64,000 nucleotides of DNA from Aspidiotus rigidus (lineage: Eukaryota > Arthropoda > Insecta > Hemiptera > Diaspididae): positions 4,572,001-4,636,000 of the forward strand of contig JAVHKY010000008.1 in assembly GCA_035079385.1 (NCBI GenBank), read 5' to 3'. Positions 1 through 14,360 of the stretch are shown here, piece after piece. The notes under the pieces are model-generated. The model saw nothing but the letters and a program-made list of their open reading frames with translations, was not told where the DNA came from and did not search any database. Positions within the stretch are counted from its first letter, which is position 1. Every line of letters starts with the position of its first letter. Both the position numbers and the translations under genes were made by a program.

Positions 1-2002
<2,002 letters not shown>

Positions 2003-2242
2003 GCTGTTGTTCTTCTGCTAAATATTGTTGTTTGTAAATAGATTAGTATGTTTCAGTAAAGAGGCATGATCACGTGTTGACTAGTCTGTATAGAGACAGA
2101 CGACCAAAATGAAGAATAACTCGAAGTTTGAGTAATGACCGCCTGAAAAGTTGAAACTTAAAAACTATGTACCAATGATTAAGTGTAATATTTCGCATTG
2201 AACTAGTTTTATCTTAAGAAGAAAAACTTATCAGAATGTGCG

Positions 2243-2264
2243 AATAAAAATGTTTGTTAATAAA
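2243..2264 (+). terminator. FoxK polyadenylation signals
   Basis: AATAAA occurs at 2243, with another overlapping AATAAA at about 2259, roughly 240-260 bp after the FoxK stop. The region to 2537 is the short gap between the convergent FoxK and NTHL1 genes, and I see nothing else in it. Confidence 0.55.
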
Positions 2265-2537
2265 ATCGATTTTTTCATTGTTTTTCGCTTGTTCCCTCTA
2301 TAAGAAGGAATAAAAATACAGTTATATATATTCTGAACGTGAATAGTTTGTATTTGTATTTTGGGTTCTTCAGTACAACACACTGATTATACTTTTGACT
2401 TACTCAATTAAACATGAATTATATACAATTTCAATATTTTGAGGAACAGTAAAATTTCGATCGACAGCACTTTTATAAATTAAAGGAGAATATCACATGC
2501 ATAACAAAACTTGAGTTATATTATAATGCAAAAGAGA

Positions 2538-3803
2538 TCAAGTTTTCTTCTTCTTATTCGTCTTTTTAGATGAGACAGTAGCGAAAGAACACAGAGAAGA
2601 GTTCAAACACTGATCGCATTTGGGAGCAACTGGTTTACAAATTTGTTGCCCAAATCCAACGAGTAATTTATTAAATTCACGCCAAAGTTCTTGAGGTAAC
2701 CAAGATTCCAGGGCTTTTCTTGTTCCTTCCGGAGTCGATGTAGGTTTTTGGACGAATTTCATTCGGTTAGAAATACGATGAACATGAGTGTCGACACCTG
2801 TCAAAGAATAGGTACCAACTTTAATGAGACTGATACAGCTGATAATCTACAACGAACGAATAGTTCATACCGATGCCAGATGTGATTCCCCACGCCACTT
2901 GCATACAAAGATGAGCCATTTTAGGACCCACACCAGGTAACGTACACAACAATTCCACAGTACCGGGAATATCTCCATTGTACTGCTCTTTCAATATTTC
3001 CGAAGTTCGTTTAATGTGCTTAGCTTTTGTCTGAAAATCATTTTGTTGTCAGTAATTTTAATTTCGTATAAAAATATTTCACCGTACAATTAATTTAGAG
3101 AATAACGTTACCCGCCAAAAACCGACAGGATGAATTAGCTTTCCCAGAACTTCTTCTTCCATTTGTATAATACTGTCTACAGTTAATCCATGTTTTCGCA
3201 GTCGTCCCACAGCCGCATGTGTAACCTCGTCTTTCGTTTGACTCGATAACATTAGAGAGATCAAACAATGAAATCGTTTCACCTGCAAGTACCAAGCGCA
3301 TTAGTCTAAGAGTTGAGAGATGGTATTTCCAACTATATTGATCAACGAATTACTTCTGGCAATTCATTTTCGTCGACGCATTGCTCACAGCCCACGCTGT
3401 CGACCGGTGCATTGCATTCGCTTCTCATTTCCTTGATATTAGTGTACATTTTTTCCCAATTTTCCGGTCGCCAAGTCGGCTTTTCGTTGAAATATTGGGA
3501 AGTATGACTCTCATCATCGTAGGCAATCTGTTTGGATTTTGTTCGTTTACGAGTAACTCGACTATTCCCTGTATTGTTGTCATCACCCATCATAAAAATC
3601 GGTGATGATAGGCCTAATAATTTAATAACGCTGGAATAATCGGTTTTTACGATAGAACTCAGAAACGACAAACTTCGTGGAACTACTGTGAGATAGAACG
3701 CAGCAGAATGCAACATGTTCGTTGGGGTACAGCATCCTGAGGGCGTGCTTTTCACTGCTTCGCTTCGATCCATTCCGCGACTCCGCAACCTCAAAGACCG
3801 CAA
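2538..3803 (-). CDS. NTHL1: Endonuclease III-like DNA glycosylase NTHL1
   Basis: Bifunctional DNA N-glycosylase/AP lyase that removes oxidised pyrimidines in base-excision repair, in nucleus and mitochondria. Minus-strand exons 3803-3354, 3282-3112, 3030-2871 and 2797-2538 join in phase to 346 aa. The helix-hairpin-helix [10 protein letters not shown] carries the expected catalytic Lys (about K244). VDTHVHR carries the catalytic Asp (about D263). The C terminus has the 4Fe-4S cysteines spaced C-X6-C-X2-C-X5-C (about C314, C321, C324, C330). The block [19 protein letters not shown] is typical of the family. The first ATG (3803) gives an Arg-rich N terminus that could be a mitochondrial presequence; ATG 3773 is an alternative start. 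The tail is a lysine-rich stretch. The gene is complete and converges on FoxK. Confidence 0.95.
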
Positions 3804-3848
3804 CTCGCAAGTCCCGACTCCGACCTGAGATCCTTATTTTCTTATCAT

Positions 3849-3892
3849 CATTGACTATATATTACTTCGTACGAAGTAATATATAGTCAATG
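3849..3892. repeat. 44-bp perfect palindrome
   Basis: The arms meet at the central TA between 3870 and 3871 with no loop; the core half-site is TTGACTATATATTACTTCGT. It lies about 46 bp upstream of the NTHL1 ATG, so in its promoter or 5' UTR. Its right arm is also the first bases of the 112-bp tandem duplication that follows. Confidence 0.9.
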
Positions 3893-4099
3893 TTATCATG
3901 TCCATTCAATCTATTGGGACCGGGCAAATTATAGTAACGCTAGTATCGCTTCGTATTTTTTGATAAGGACCTAGAATCGATGACATTGTAATATATAGTC
4001 AATGTTATCATGTCCATTCAATCTATTGGGACCGGGCAAATTATAGTAACGCTAGTATCGCTTCGTATTTTTTGATAAGGACCTAGAATCGATGACATT
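3876..4099. repeat. 112-bp tandem duplication
   Basis: Two consecutive 112-bp copies, 3876-3987 and 3988-4099, appear identical by eye. Both begin GTAATATATAGTCAATG and end GATGACATT. They lie upstream of NTHL1 and may duplicate promoter DNA. No ORF is involved. Confidence 0.9.
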
Positions 4100-4244
4100 A
4101 GTGTGCAGAATTAAGGTCACCTCAGAATTAGTTCCTTCAGACCAAACAGAAAAGAGATATTTAACTCTTGAGTCTTGATTAATTATTTTGAAGACAGAAA
4201 ACGCATATATTTGCCACGTTAGCGCTCCAATCGCCGTTGTATAT

Positions 4245-4245
<1 letters not shown>

Positions 4246-4328
<83 letters not shown>
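4246..4328. repeat. (ACT)n trinucleotide microsatellite
   Basis: About 27 uninterrupted copies of ACT/TAC. It creates spurious poly-Tyr, poly-Val and poly-Ser ORFs on both strands. Confidence 0.97.
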
Positions 4329-4472
4329 ACATGTACGGATAATATTTACTACTACACTGAAATATATTTGAAATGCTGCAAAGACTGCCGCTGCAGCGCA
4401 CTTTTTAATCAATAGTAACAAAGCAATCACAACGCCCCCCCTGGCAAATATATGTGTTTTTGACTTGTTTTT

Positions 4473-4605
4473 AACAGGGAACCTGTTTTATGGGGGGCTT
4501 TTTGAGAAATTTGCCGTGCGCCCGCAAAAAACTCCCATTTGACTCGTCATAAAACAGGTTCCCTGCGTTCCTCGTTCAACTTTGTTATAAGGAAGCCATT
4601 GTTAG
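4473..4605 (+). repeat. Dispersed repeat G (no 45-bp monomers)
   Basis: Begins AACAGGGAACCTGTTTTATG, continues into CTTTTTGAGAAATTTGCCG, then jumps to CGTCATAAAACAGGTTCCC and GCGTTCCTCGTTCAACTTTG. The two AACAGG/CCTGTT blocks are inverted to each other. The same end blocks recur near 31.0, 39.8, 46.8-47.0 and 48.3 kb, usually flanking 45-bp monomers. This copy carries none, so it is either the minimal form or a deletion product. Confidence 0.75.
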
Positions 4606-7340
4606 CCATCTCTTCTCTGAAACCAAATACTATAAACGATAATACTCTGGAAACTCCTATCTAAATACATTGAGCTCTTTGGATCACGCGACGCAGCAGA
4701 CGCAGCAGGACATAACATTGTGCCATGTGGCCATGGATGTAGTTGGGTTGTATGTTGTAGGGGTATCTGATAAGCACCACTCCATGCAAACAATATACAT
4801 GAATTCATCACAACAAAAGCACGGCATAAGATGAAGAGGTAGTGACACGAACGTATTCTGACTGTGGTAAACGCTGTACGTGATTTTGAAGTAGTTCTGA
4901 ACATCCCGAGCGCAGCGCTCGTGATGAAAGTGATGGGTAATGTACAGAGTCTTATGGGAACGCCGCTACTTTCAAAAATTTATTGCAGGATTAGGAATCA
5001 GCCGATGCATTTCATATTTGGCATAAAAATACCATTTAATCTACTCTATAAAATTTTGAAAGAATCATCCTTCTAAGTAAATTCTTGGATTTTTTATAAT
5101 CCTTGGAAATTTCATCAATACTAAGGTACCAAGGGTAACGTCTCGGCGCAGGTGGGGTGTAGAAGGAACAGGGAAACAGCCCGAGTGTTCGCTGCAAACC
5201 TAGCGGAAGTTTGTACGTACAACTTCAAAACTGCGGACACGATTTTAGCATTGTGTCATTACCTCTCCATCTTATACCGTGAACAAAAGTTAGTTCCATC
5301 CTTTGTCGCTAGTCGCTATGAAATTGACGAGAGTTTCCATGCAGTATTATCATTTATAGTATTTGTTCAAATGCTCTCGTTGTCACGTATTTTTATATTT
5401 AGACATTTCTCCTTTTTTGGAATTAAAAAATATATATTATTTTTTATTTTCTGATACTTGTGTCATCTGAATTTTCAAATATTTCTTCATATTGCCCACC
5501 TATTACTTATTACCACGGTGTTATTCTAGGGCCTCTGTTATTCATAAAAAGACACGAGCAAGTGACTGTTTGATTGTTCTGTGAGTGGAAATTATGTGAA
5601 CATCCCTGTAGTACAAAGGTTTATATATAATATTAACAATCAGAGAGGAATAGTCTTCCTTATCGTCGTCCAAAAGATACAGTTTGCCTGATCGTAAGTT
5701 TTGATGTACATCAATTCAATTTAGTATGGCACTAACAAGAATGCAAAAAATAATTCAATCAACAGAGTGCATGAACCTCTCGCTTGTTTTTTCATACGTT
5801 CGTTCAGCTTATACACAGTTCATATAAAGTTCAGATTACGCATATTTTTTTCACCGGTTAGGCATATATTCATTCTGCATAGGTAATTAAATTGTTTTAT
5901 CTTTACACCGGTTATAGGTGTCATTTTATATATTTTACCAGATAGGCCTTTATTTTATTCAGTGAAAGTTAGTATTTTAATAAAATATTTTTTTTTTATA
6001 CGTGCTGGTAAAACTGGCAGTTAATCAGCTGTTTTGGATAGGTAAACTAGCCATTTTAGTCACGGGGTGGACCAGTATAGGTAAACTAGATGTTTTAGTC
6101 ACAGGTAGCCATTTTTGGTAGATAAACTGGCTGGTTTAGCCACAGGTTCAAGTTACGGGTTATATCCTGGGTACGAAATTTGCACGTAAATTGCACGTAA
6201 TTTGAACGTATAAAAAAAAATGTTGTATTATACACGGTCCACCAGCTCGTGATAAGTCACTCGGTTTAGGACCTTGTATAATAAATAACTATTTTTCATT
6301 TATTGTGAATCAAAATTATTTTGTCCATTCTTTATTTCTTTTCAACTGTTTTTCACTACTTGGCTCCGATCCATTCAGCAACCTTGTTGATCAGCCATTG
6401 AGAAACATAAACATGAGCACACAAAGTAAACATTACAAAAACAGACCCAATGGCGCATTAAATTTTGCGCACAAGTTTGGACTGTAACCTAACCAACGAT
6501 TCAAGAAAAAGATGATCGTTCTTTTTAAGGACTCCGCATACAGAGAGGCTCCTTCCTAGATCGTTCATTTGTTTGTATGTATCACAATTACAAAATTCTA
6601 CAGACCCCTAAGAACACTGGGTCAATATGGCTAACTTCACTAGTTTGTTGATTCTGCCGCACGTACAAAATTGCTGCGGTCAATCTTCAGCACTTTAACA
6701 CGGGCTCTTATGAAGAGTTGGACACTTGAACTCATTTTTCTCTGTAAATATTTAGTTTTTAAAAAAATGTGGAGATATGAATTTATTCCGTACAAAAATT
6801 CCCTTCAGATGCATCCAGCAATTTGTAAAATTTTTTCCCCTTATAAGAATACAATGAGTTGAGGGCGACTCTAAATTATCTCAACATTTTGAGGGTACTA
6901 TTTCGAGAAAGTTGAAAACCTATTAAGGGTACTATACTCTACCTAGTCATTTACATGTAGACACACACAAATTATATGTTGCAATTTATGCCCGAGATGA
7001 CTCATTAAAAAAAACATGAAATATGTATTTTGAAATTTTGTATTTCTGTAGACAAAACTTAGGAAAATATGGCTAATTGGTTCACGCAAACTAATTTTGT
7101 TCATTCATTAAAATTCAATGATTCAAAGAAGGCCCCTTCAGACGTAAGTTCAAACGTTTCCTGAAGATCATTCAGAATATTTTGCAAACTTTCAACTAAT
7201 TACTAACACCATGTTCTTTTAAGCATTCTGCGCATTATCCGATCTGTAGGCAAAAATCGCCACCCACAACACACCATTTGGTGTAATACACGTGTATTTT
7301 CCGCGTGTGACTGGCTAAATTGAGCCTAACCTTAAAAGTC
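4606..7340. other. Intergenic, no gene recognised
   Basis: AT-rich sequence. The longest open frames (around 4602-5454) have no recognisable domain. A short repetitive patch at about 6000-6150 contains several copies of TAGGTAAACTAG-like words next to TTTTAGTCAC. Nothing else stands out. Confidence 0.5.
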
Positions 7341-7374
7341 AAGGCGAGTAGGAATTTTGCTTTTCTCCAGTCCT

Positions 7375-7660
7375 GGTAAGATGTTACTGCGCAATATTAT
7401 TCACTGCTGACCAAACCGCGCTGCTCAATATGAATCCTATACTTCAGTCAAAGAAAAGGATCCGTTGCGCTCATCATTGCAGCCTATATCGCTAAAATAT
7501 TCGGCATTGGAAGGGTTAAGCGTAACGCAGAGGTTGAGACTTATACTTGTAGCTGCCAGTTTTGCCTGCGAGTAGTAGGGTGCAACTACATAACGTCGCA
7601 TTGACTATTAGAAATCTCGAGTCGCCCTGTGTTCACGTTTTAAAGAACTCTGACTTGCGA
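7375..7660 (-). repeat. Dispersed repeat X, partial reverse copy
   Basis: Reverse-complement relative of the segments at about 13.7-14.0 kb and 34.1-34.35 kb. It shares blocks reading, on the minus strand, GGATCCTTTTCTTTGACTGA, GCAAAACTGGCAGC and AGTATAAGTCTCAACCTCTG. Diverged; no coding capacity seen. Confidence 0.75.
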
Positions 7661-7668
7661 TGAGAAAA

Positions 7669-8275
7669 CTGCCGTACAAAGTTAAAGTGACGTATATGCG
7701 GAAACAGCGATCACCGAGACGAGGCGTTCGGATCAATGGGCTGTATGTGTGTTGGTAACAAAGCTTCGTATTCACACACCACTACTATCACAGTTGATTG
7801 CATATCAGTGCATATACGTCCCTTTTTTGGACGTATATGCATCACGAAGTGAAAAATGTACCGTATCTGAAGATGGAGCACTTATTGAAGAAAATTATTA
7901 TAATCATCGAATTCTGCGTTGAAAATAGCTATGAGTGAGCAACTTATGCCGAATACATTTTTATATTCTTTTTGATACTTTTCCATGATCGTTGTTTTCG
8001 CATATACGTCAATTCAACTTTGTACGGCAGAAAAGGATGCTCATTGCCCATTGGCGCAGGAACACCATTTCCCTCTGATTGGACATCTAATCAGAGAGAA
8101 ATGGTGTTCCTGTCAGTGGGCAATTCTGCCGTACAAAGTAGAATGGACGTATCTGCATATCCACGATCTGCGGAAAAGGAATGTTTCAACTGTGGCAAAA
8201 TTATCCATTTTTGCTGATCGTTAATCTTCAGTTACGTCCATTCTATTTTGTACGGCAGAATGAGCATCCTTTTCT
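7669..8275. repeat. Cluster of nested hairpin (MITE-like) repeats
   Basis: The word pair CTGCCGTACAAAGT...GACGTATATGCG occurs in alternating orientations near 7669, 7998, 8126 and 8235, and a short palindrome of the same terminus (TGCATATACGTC/GACGTATATGCA) lies at 7809-7841. The 7998-8157 unit is a hairpin whose inner arms (GGAACACCATTT / AAATGGTGTTCC) flank a loop of a few bases. This looks like several insertions of a small foldback/MITE family into one another. No transposase is present. Confidence 0.75.
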
Positions 8276-8279
8276 TATC

Positions 8280-9785
8280 GCAGGTCACAATTACTACCGA
8301 TAGCCACTTGTGAAGATAGAAAAAAGGCAGGGTTGTAATCGTAACTTTGTAAAAAAAACGGAAAAAAGATCTTCACCAGATGATAAACGTCTATTGATTT
8401 TTCTCGAACAAAGTAGACTAAAATTATAAGTGTACACCGATGGATGCTAAGAAGTAATTAATAGTAAGATAACCATATATGGTCATAATTGGAAAAGGGG
8501 AGGAGTGTGTGAGCGATCGGCGTGAATCGAATAACGGAATTTTGCAGTACATTCGTACAGTTTTAGGTAGCCGGGAAATATCGACAGAAAGAGAGTACAC
8601 GTGCGATGAAAGGTGACATGAAGAAAGAGAGAAAGAGACATATGATAGATTAGACGGAGACAGAACAGGAAATGTAGGAATTACCGAGAAAAGAGGCGAG
8701 AAAATACGTTTATTAGTTTGCTTTACTGAAAACTATACGAATGTAATCGATCAAAAGATGAATTTTTATAACCAAAGTGTGAGCTTGTCCTCACACCACT
8801 TCTGGTGTAGTTTGGAAATAGAATAGCCTTGTTTAAAAACTAGAACGAAGTTCAACAATTATTAGGATGTGTAATGATATCCTTTAATTCTTATTTCAAC
8901 CATCGCATTTGGATTTTTTGAAAAAAAAAAACCAACAAGTGAATGTGTGTTCCCCAGCTTCATTTTTATTCAGCTTCAACAGTTGAGAATGAGTGTTTTT
9001 ACTTTCAATAAAAAAATACGACCACACCAAGATTAGAAGGAGAGCGGTTATCTTTTGATTAATACAACTTGCTGTCGATTGAAAGTGTCTCGAGGCAAAC
9101 AGTGGCAAACAAGACACTCTTTTGCACGTAGGTACAAGAATCATTTACGCGTTCAGAAATGTACTTGTTACGACTTATAGGCTAGCTATTTCAATCTTGT
9201 TCTAAATTTTCCCCCATTTTACTGACACTGGGGAAGCTAGATGCGACAATTCAATTACAGGAAAATTAGTACATTCTTTCAAAGGCTGCGCACTCATACC
9301 TATTGGTGAAGTACGTAGACTCATCCGTACATATAGGTTTACCTTATGTATTTCTTATTAGTACTGTGGGTATAATAATAGATATTATTTATTCAATCTG
9401 TGAGATTGTTTTTGAGTAAAATTTTGAATGCAGATATTTCTATTCATTTTGATCAGCACCTGTTATATATTGAAGGTCACTTATTCTTTCAAAAAGGCCA
9501 CGTCTGCCATCCTCCATCCATACAGCTTCCTTTGACGTCATGAACCCGTGAACTCACCAAAGGGATCTGGAAGGATTTTGGCTCTCTTAAGTTCTATGTT
9601 TGTAAAAGAGGAATATTGGAAAAAATCCATTTTTGAGTTTTATAACAAGAGAGAAGTTTGAAAAAAATTTGCAGTTTGTTGAGGCCGGGTGCTGTCCGGC
9701 AAAACGTGGAACTTGTAATTCCTTTGAGCTATATTCATCATAGGGAAGGGGGATTGGGTAAATTTCAAATATCGAATCATGTGGG
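8280..9785. other. Intergenic, no gene recognised
   Basis: AT-rich sequence with purine-rich patches around 8580-8700. Open frames are short and overlapping and have no recognisable domain. Confidence 0.45.
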
Positions 9786-9789
9786 GACA

Positions 9790-10436
9790 GGGCAATTGGC
9801 CGCGGACGACTCGCCACGCATAACCACCCAATATTCGCCGCAGCATCACTCGCCGCGAAATCTATTCGCCGCAGATAACTTCTCGCCGTGAGATAATGAT
9901 GGTAAAGAATTTGCAAAATTTAAAATGAACAAAATTTCAAAATGTACTCAGATACAAAAATGCTCAAAATGGATGCATCAAAAATTACCCTCGGGGTATT
10001 ACAATGACCATACAAACTTAATTTAAAAAGAAAAAATTATAAATTGTGGGCTATGCCTCTCAAATATTCTATGGAACTTCTTTCCTCATAATCTGTGACG
10101 ATATCTAAAATGCGGTCCGACAGCAGAACATATTTCTGCCTTTTTGCAGGAGGCGGTTGCCCCCTCTCTCCTTCCGTATATTCTACGTCACGCAATTTCT
10201 GACACTTTTTCAGTGCGGTTACAAAACTCCAGAAAGATGGATGGCTGCACATGAACTCATCTTGCAATTTATGGTGTCCGGCCTCAGCGGTATTGTTCGT
10301 ACGAGGGTCCCCGTCCAAATTATGCGACTAAAAATAGGGGCGTGCGGCGAAATGAATTCCGCGGCTGATCCTTGTTGGGACCAGTTGTACCAGTGGCGAG
10401 TCGTGCGCGGCGAATTGTCCGCGGCGAATTGGTAGG
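9790..10436 (-). mobile_element. MULE-type DNA transposon remnant with imperfect terminal repeats
   Basis: The two ends carry related GC-rich inverted segments: CAATTGGCCGCGGACGACTC near 9795, and the reverse complement of GTCCGCGGCGAATTGG near 10420, both rich in TTCGCCGC words. Between them, on the minus strand, lies the transposase C-terminal fragment described separately. The length (about 650 bp) shows most of the transposase has been lost. The right end abuts the LINE remnant, suggesting insertion into it. Confidence 0.6.
10037..10318 (-). pseudogene. MULE transposase C-terminal fragment
   Basis: A 93-codon open frame. The segment RTNNTAEAGHHKLQ followed by HPSFWSFVTALKK matches the region just after the catalytic core of arthropod Mutator-like transposases, where an RTNNxxEAxH motif is conserved. 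It ends IEYLRGIAHNL, also common in those proteins. The DDE catalytic residues lie in the missing N-terminal part, so the fragment cannot be an active transposase. Confidence 0.7.
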
Positions 10437-10439
10437 TAC

Positions 10440-12912
10440 CCCAAGAAACTATCTGGCAATGGTTTCTCCTACCAAATCTCCCACCCACCATCAGACAACT
10501 CAATGAACTCTGATCCCCTTCAAATTTCAGAAATTCTTGCAAATCATTACACCAACGTATCCTCAAACGCTAACTACGACCCTACCTTCTTAGTTTATAA
10601 ACTCCAAAAAGAAAAATTAAAAATATCTCTCCTCTCTTCCGGGAAAATATTACTTCCTGAAAACTTCCCGATTTCTGAGACCAAACTCGAAAATACCGTC
10701 AACATAAACCTCAAAAACGCCTCTCCTGGACCGGACAACAATCACTCTTCCATGCTTAAAAACCTTCACCCCAACTCAGTATCCGATCTCTTATCACTAT
10801 TCAACTCCATCTTCAATCAAAATTTGTACCTATGCATCTTCTTGGAAAACCGTTATTTATTATCCTACCCACACTGAAACCCGGCGCCGATCTCCTCCTT
10901 TCAGTTTCTTACCGACCGCGACCCACAGCATTATCTAGTGTTTTCGGCAAATTATTTCAAAAAATACTCAACAAAAATCTTCTTTGGTATGTAGAAACGA
11001 ATCACCTTCTCTCCCCCCACCAATACGGCTTCAGAAAAGGACGTATCACATCTCAACCTCATCTTGATCTCCGAACACGAATTAACACATCATCTCTCAA
11101 TAAATCATGTCTTTGTTCTATTCTTGTCGACCTTCAGGAAGCCTACCCCCCGGGTATGGAGACACCTGATCGTTAAAAAACTTGAAGATAACGGCCTCTA
11201 CGGCAACCCTCCTAAAATACTCCAAAACTTCCTTAATGATAGAACATTGATTTTAAGGATTCAAAATTCATGTTTCTCCTCTCTCCCTGTTCAAAACATA
11301 GTCCGGAGATGTATTCAGCATTCTACTCTTTCTCTTAGCCATCAATGATATAACAAAATTTGTCTCCCCCTTTTATCCAACGTCTCTTCGCTGACAATTA
11401 CATCTCCATTTGCTCTTCCAACCCCCAAAGAGCTAATAGACTCCTTCAAACAACGCTCGACGCAATCTCCAAATGGACAACAAAAAACAGATTCCGATTC
11501 TCCCCCTCCAAAACTTACTCAGTTATTTTCAAGAAGAGACTCCCTACCCCTCCTCTACAAGTATTTCTCCTTCAAAATTTTGAAATTCCATCTCGCAATT
11601 CAGCCAAACTTCTCGGGCTTCATTTTGATCAAAAATTTTCCTGGACCCTCTACATCAAAACCCTAAAAGCAAAAGGCATCCTTGCCATATCCATTTTGAA
11701 ATTTCTCTCACATCCTTCTAAAGGTTGTTCTAAAAAATTATTATTACATCTCTACAAGAGCATAATTCGTTCTAAACTAGATTACGGATCACCAATTTAC
11801 AATTTAGCCAGTAAATCAGTCCTCTCTTCACTTGACACGATTCAAACTTCCTCGCTCAGAATGGTAATAGGTGCTTTCCGCAAAAGCCATAAAATTAGCT
11901 TATGTGTGGAAGTGGCCGAACCCCCTTCCCTTTCGGCGACTTATCCTAACACCCAATTTCCTATCCACCGCTTCCCAATTCTCAGATCTACCAATATACA
12001 AAACAATTTTTAGTAAAAACGCTTACCCAGTTTCCACTTCAAATAAACACATCCTAACCTAATTCAACATCTCCCTCAATAAATCATTCCATGCTAACCC
12101 TCTTCCTCACATTTATTCACTCTCCCCCCATGGACTCTATCCGTTCTAAACCTTCGTCTTGACCTAACTCAATTACCTAAATTATACAACACTACCACCA
12201 TCTCTAACATTAAACAACTAATTCAGGAATATCCAGATTACAAAATCTGCCTTATACCGACGGATCCAAAAAATTGAATAGAACCGCCTATGCACACTCC
12301 ATAGACGGATACCTCAATTCCCACCGAATTTTCAACGTTGCCTCCATCTATGGCTATGTTCTCCTGCCTCTCTCACATCGCACAACTTCCACCAAACAAC
12401 AAATTGCTCCTCCTCAACGACTCCATTCCCTCCTAGATACTTCTAGTAACCATCCTCTCATTCAACAAATTCACCTTACATTACACTTACTGAAATCTAT
12501 CAACATCTGCATCACTTTCATATGGATCCCCAGTTACATAAATCTACCTGACCGCGACTCAGTCGACCTAGCCGCCAAACAAGCAACATCTCTACCCAAA
12601 ATAACTGACAACTCACTCATACCTGTCTCAGATTACAAAAACTATTATCGTTCTTTCATCCTAGAAAAATGGACAATTCTTTGGAAAAATCAATTTCCCA
12701 ATAAGCTCCTCAGTATCAAACAAAGTCACTCACATTGGTTCACATCTATTAGAAATGATAGAAGAGAAGAAGTAATCCTTACTCGACTACGTATCGGCCT
12801 CACAAAAATCACTCACTCACTCCCTCCCCCATCTTGTTCTTACTGTTAGAAAGAAACTTTAACCGTTGAATACGTCTTTTCCTGTCCTACACTCGCTCCT
12901 CTCGTAGTCTCG
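10440..12912 (+). pseudogene. Degenerate non-LTR retrotransposon (I-type LINE with RNase H)
   Basis: Several frames must be joined to follow the protein. Reverse transcriptase: HQYGFRKGRITSQ (finger/palm), LVDLQEAY then, in another frame, PRVWRHLIVKKLEDNG (motif A region), LLAINDI, and the catalytic box as FADN instead of xADD (near 11385-11400). Thumb: a region around SKLDYGSPIYNLA. RNase H: TDGSKK (about 12257) and DLAAKQA (about 12570). The C-terminal part LTRLRIGLTKITHS with a Cys-rich tail resembles I/Jockey-type ORF2 ends. At least three frameshifts, a stop near 12850 and loss of the second catalytic Asp make it dead. The 5' end is truncated next to the MULE. RNase H points to the I group. 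Confidence 0.8.
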
Positions 12913-13054
12913 TGTATGTGACCACTGGGGTGCGCTCACTTGGTCCTACCCCCTACGTATTAACATCAAGGGTGCTATCAGCTATCATTCGGCCATCGTG
13001 ATACTATTATTTTTTTAATTAGTGCGTAGAAAATTTCTATCATCATCCTATCTG

Positions 13055-14070
13055 TTTTTGTCTTTTTTTTTTCTTACTTTGTTTCAACTGTATTCCATAG
13101 TTTTTTCCCCTCAAAATTTCTTTGACTATAGTGTTAAGTTTTCTGTGACTTTCTTTCTCAAGTAAACAGTTTTCTTAATCTTTTTCAGTTGGTAATATCA
13201 TACTTTTCTCGTGTTTTTCTGAGTTCTTTGCATTCTTCAGAGGTATGGTCCGGGGTGTCTTCCAATTCCCCGCATTCCCTGCAGATGATAATTTTTTGTG
13301 ACGGCATTTTCTAGTTTCTCAAAAATTATGAAAATGAAACCATAAAATAAAGAAATAAAAATATAGAAAAATTGAAAACGGCAATTATTCCTATCTCCTG
13401 AGACGCGTCAAATCATTCATAAACCTCTATCAATTATTACGTATATATAAAAAATTATGAATAAATCAACAATAAATTTAAGAATTGAGTCACCAAGAAT
13501 CTTGCAGCACACTCGATTAAAATTAAAAAATTGTCCTCAATCATTTATGAAAATTACAATCAATTTGTTATGTATACAATATTGTTGTGTGATTTATAAA
13601 TACAACCATAATGAACTCAACCCTAAAAATGCTATAACAGAAATTCCTTTGCCACCTCTCAGCGAGAGGCCGCTTGTTTAAACATTAAGTGGCTATCGGT
13701 AGTTCTTTAACGTGAACACATGGTGAGTCGAGGTTTCTAATAGTTAACGCGATGTTATGTAGTTGTACCGTACAACTCGCAGGCAAAACTGGCAGCCACG
13801 AGTATAAGTCTCAACCTCTGCGCTACGATGTCGAATTCTTAAAGTACCTATATAGGCTGCGATGATGAGCGCGACGGATCCTTTTCTTTGACTGAAGTAG
13901 GATCCATACTGAGCAGCACGGCTATATCAAGAGCGAATAATATTGTGTTGTGCGTTAACATCTGGAGCTCAGGGCGGCTATTCTTTGACTATACAAACTA
14001 CAAACCAGTGGTGATTTGTAGTTAAATACGTGCGAAAAAGTACGAAACTCCGCACGGTAGGATCAAATAC
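13055..14070 (+). repeat. Dispersed repeat X, copy 1
   Basis: Collinear with 32.70-34.36 kb except that the latter contains two extra MITE insertions. Shared blocks include TTTGACTATAGTGT, TCTCAGCGAGAGG, AAGTGGCTATCGGTAGTTC and GGATCCTTTTCTTTGACTGA. No coding region of recognisable family. This copy preserves the empty site for both MITEs (13722-13742), which makes it useful as a reference. Confidence 0.85.
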
Positions 14071-14360
14071 GATCACACTTGTGCGATCGTTCTCACCAGT
14101 TCAAGTATAAGGGTAAGAGTGCGCGATTAGTGTAATCACAACTCTTATAAAGTGTGAAGAAGTGCACGCGTGAGTACTTCATCGCAGTACGTAAGTGTAA
14201 TAACCGCCCATCTGGAGTAAACTACAATTTTTGAAGTAAAGGTTCATAATAAGAAGATATAGCTCAAAAGAATTTCGATCTTGTGTATAAAAAAGGGAGG
14301 GGAGGACATAGAAAGATAAAAACTCTCAAAATGTGTACAACTATAGTCTATTCATGTTAC

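Noticed and set aside
4179..4430. Poly-Val, poly-Tyr or poly-Ser proteins
   Set aside because: They are only the six-frame reading of an (ACT)n microsatellite.
8160..8217. Retroviral-type zinc knuckle (ECFNCGK)
   Set aside because: A short match inside a hairpin MITE cluster, lacking the second half of a CCHC box and any gag context.
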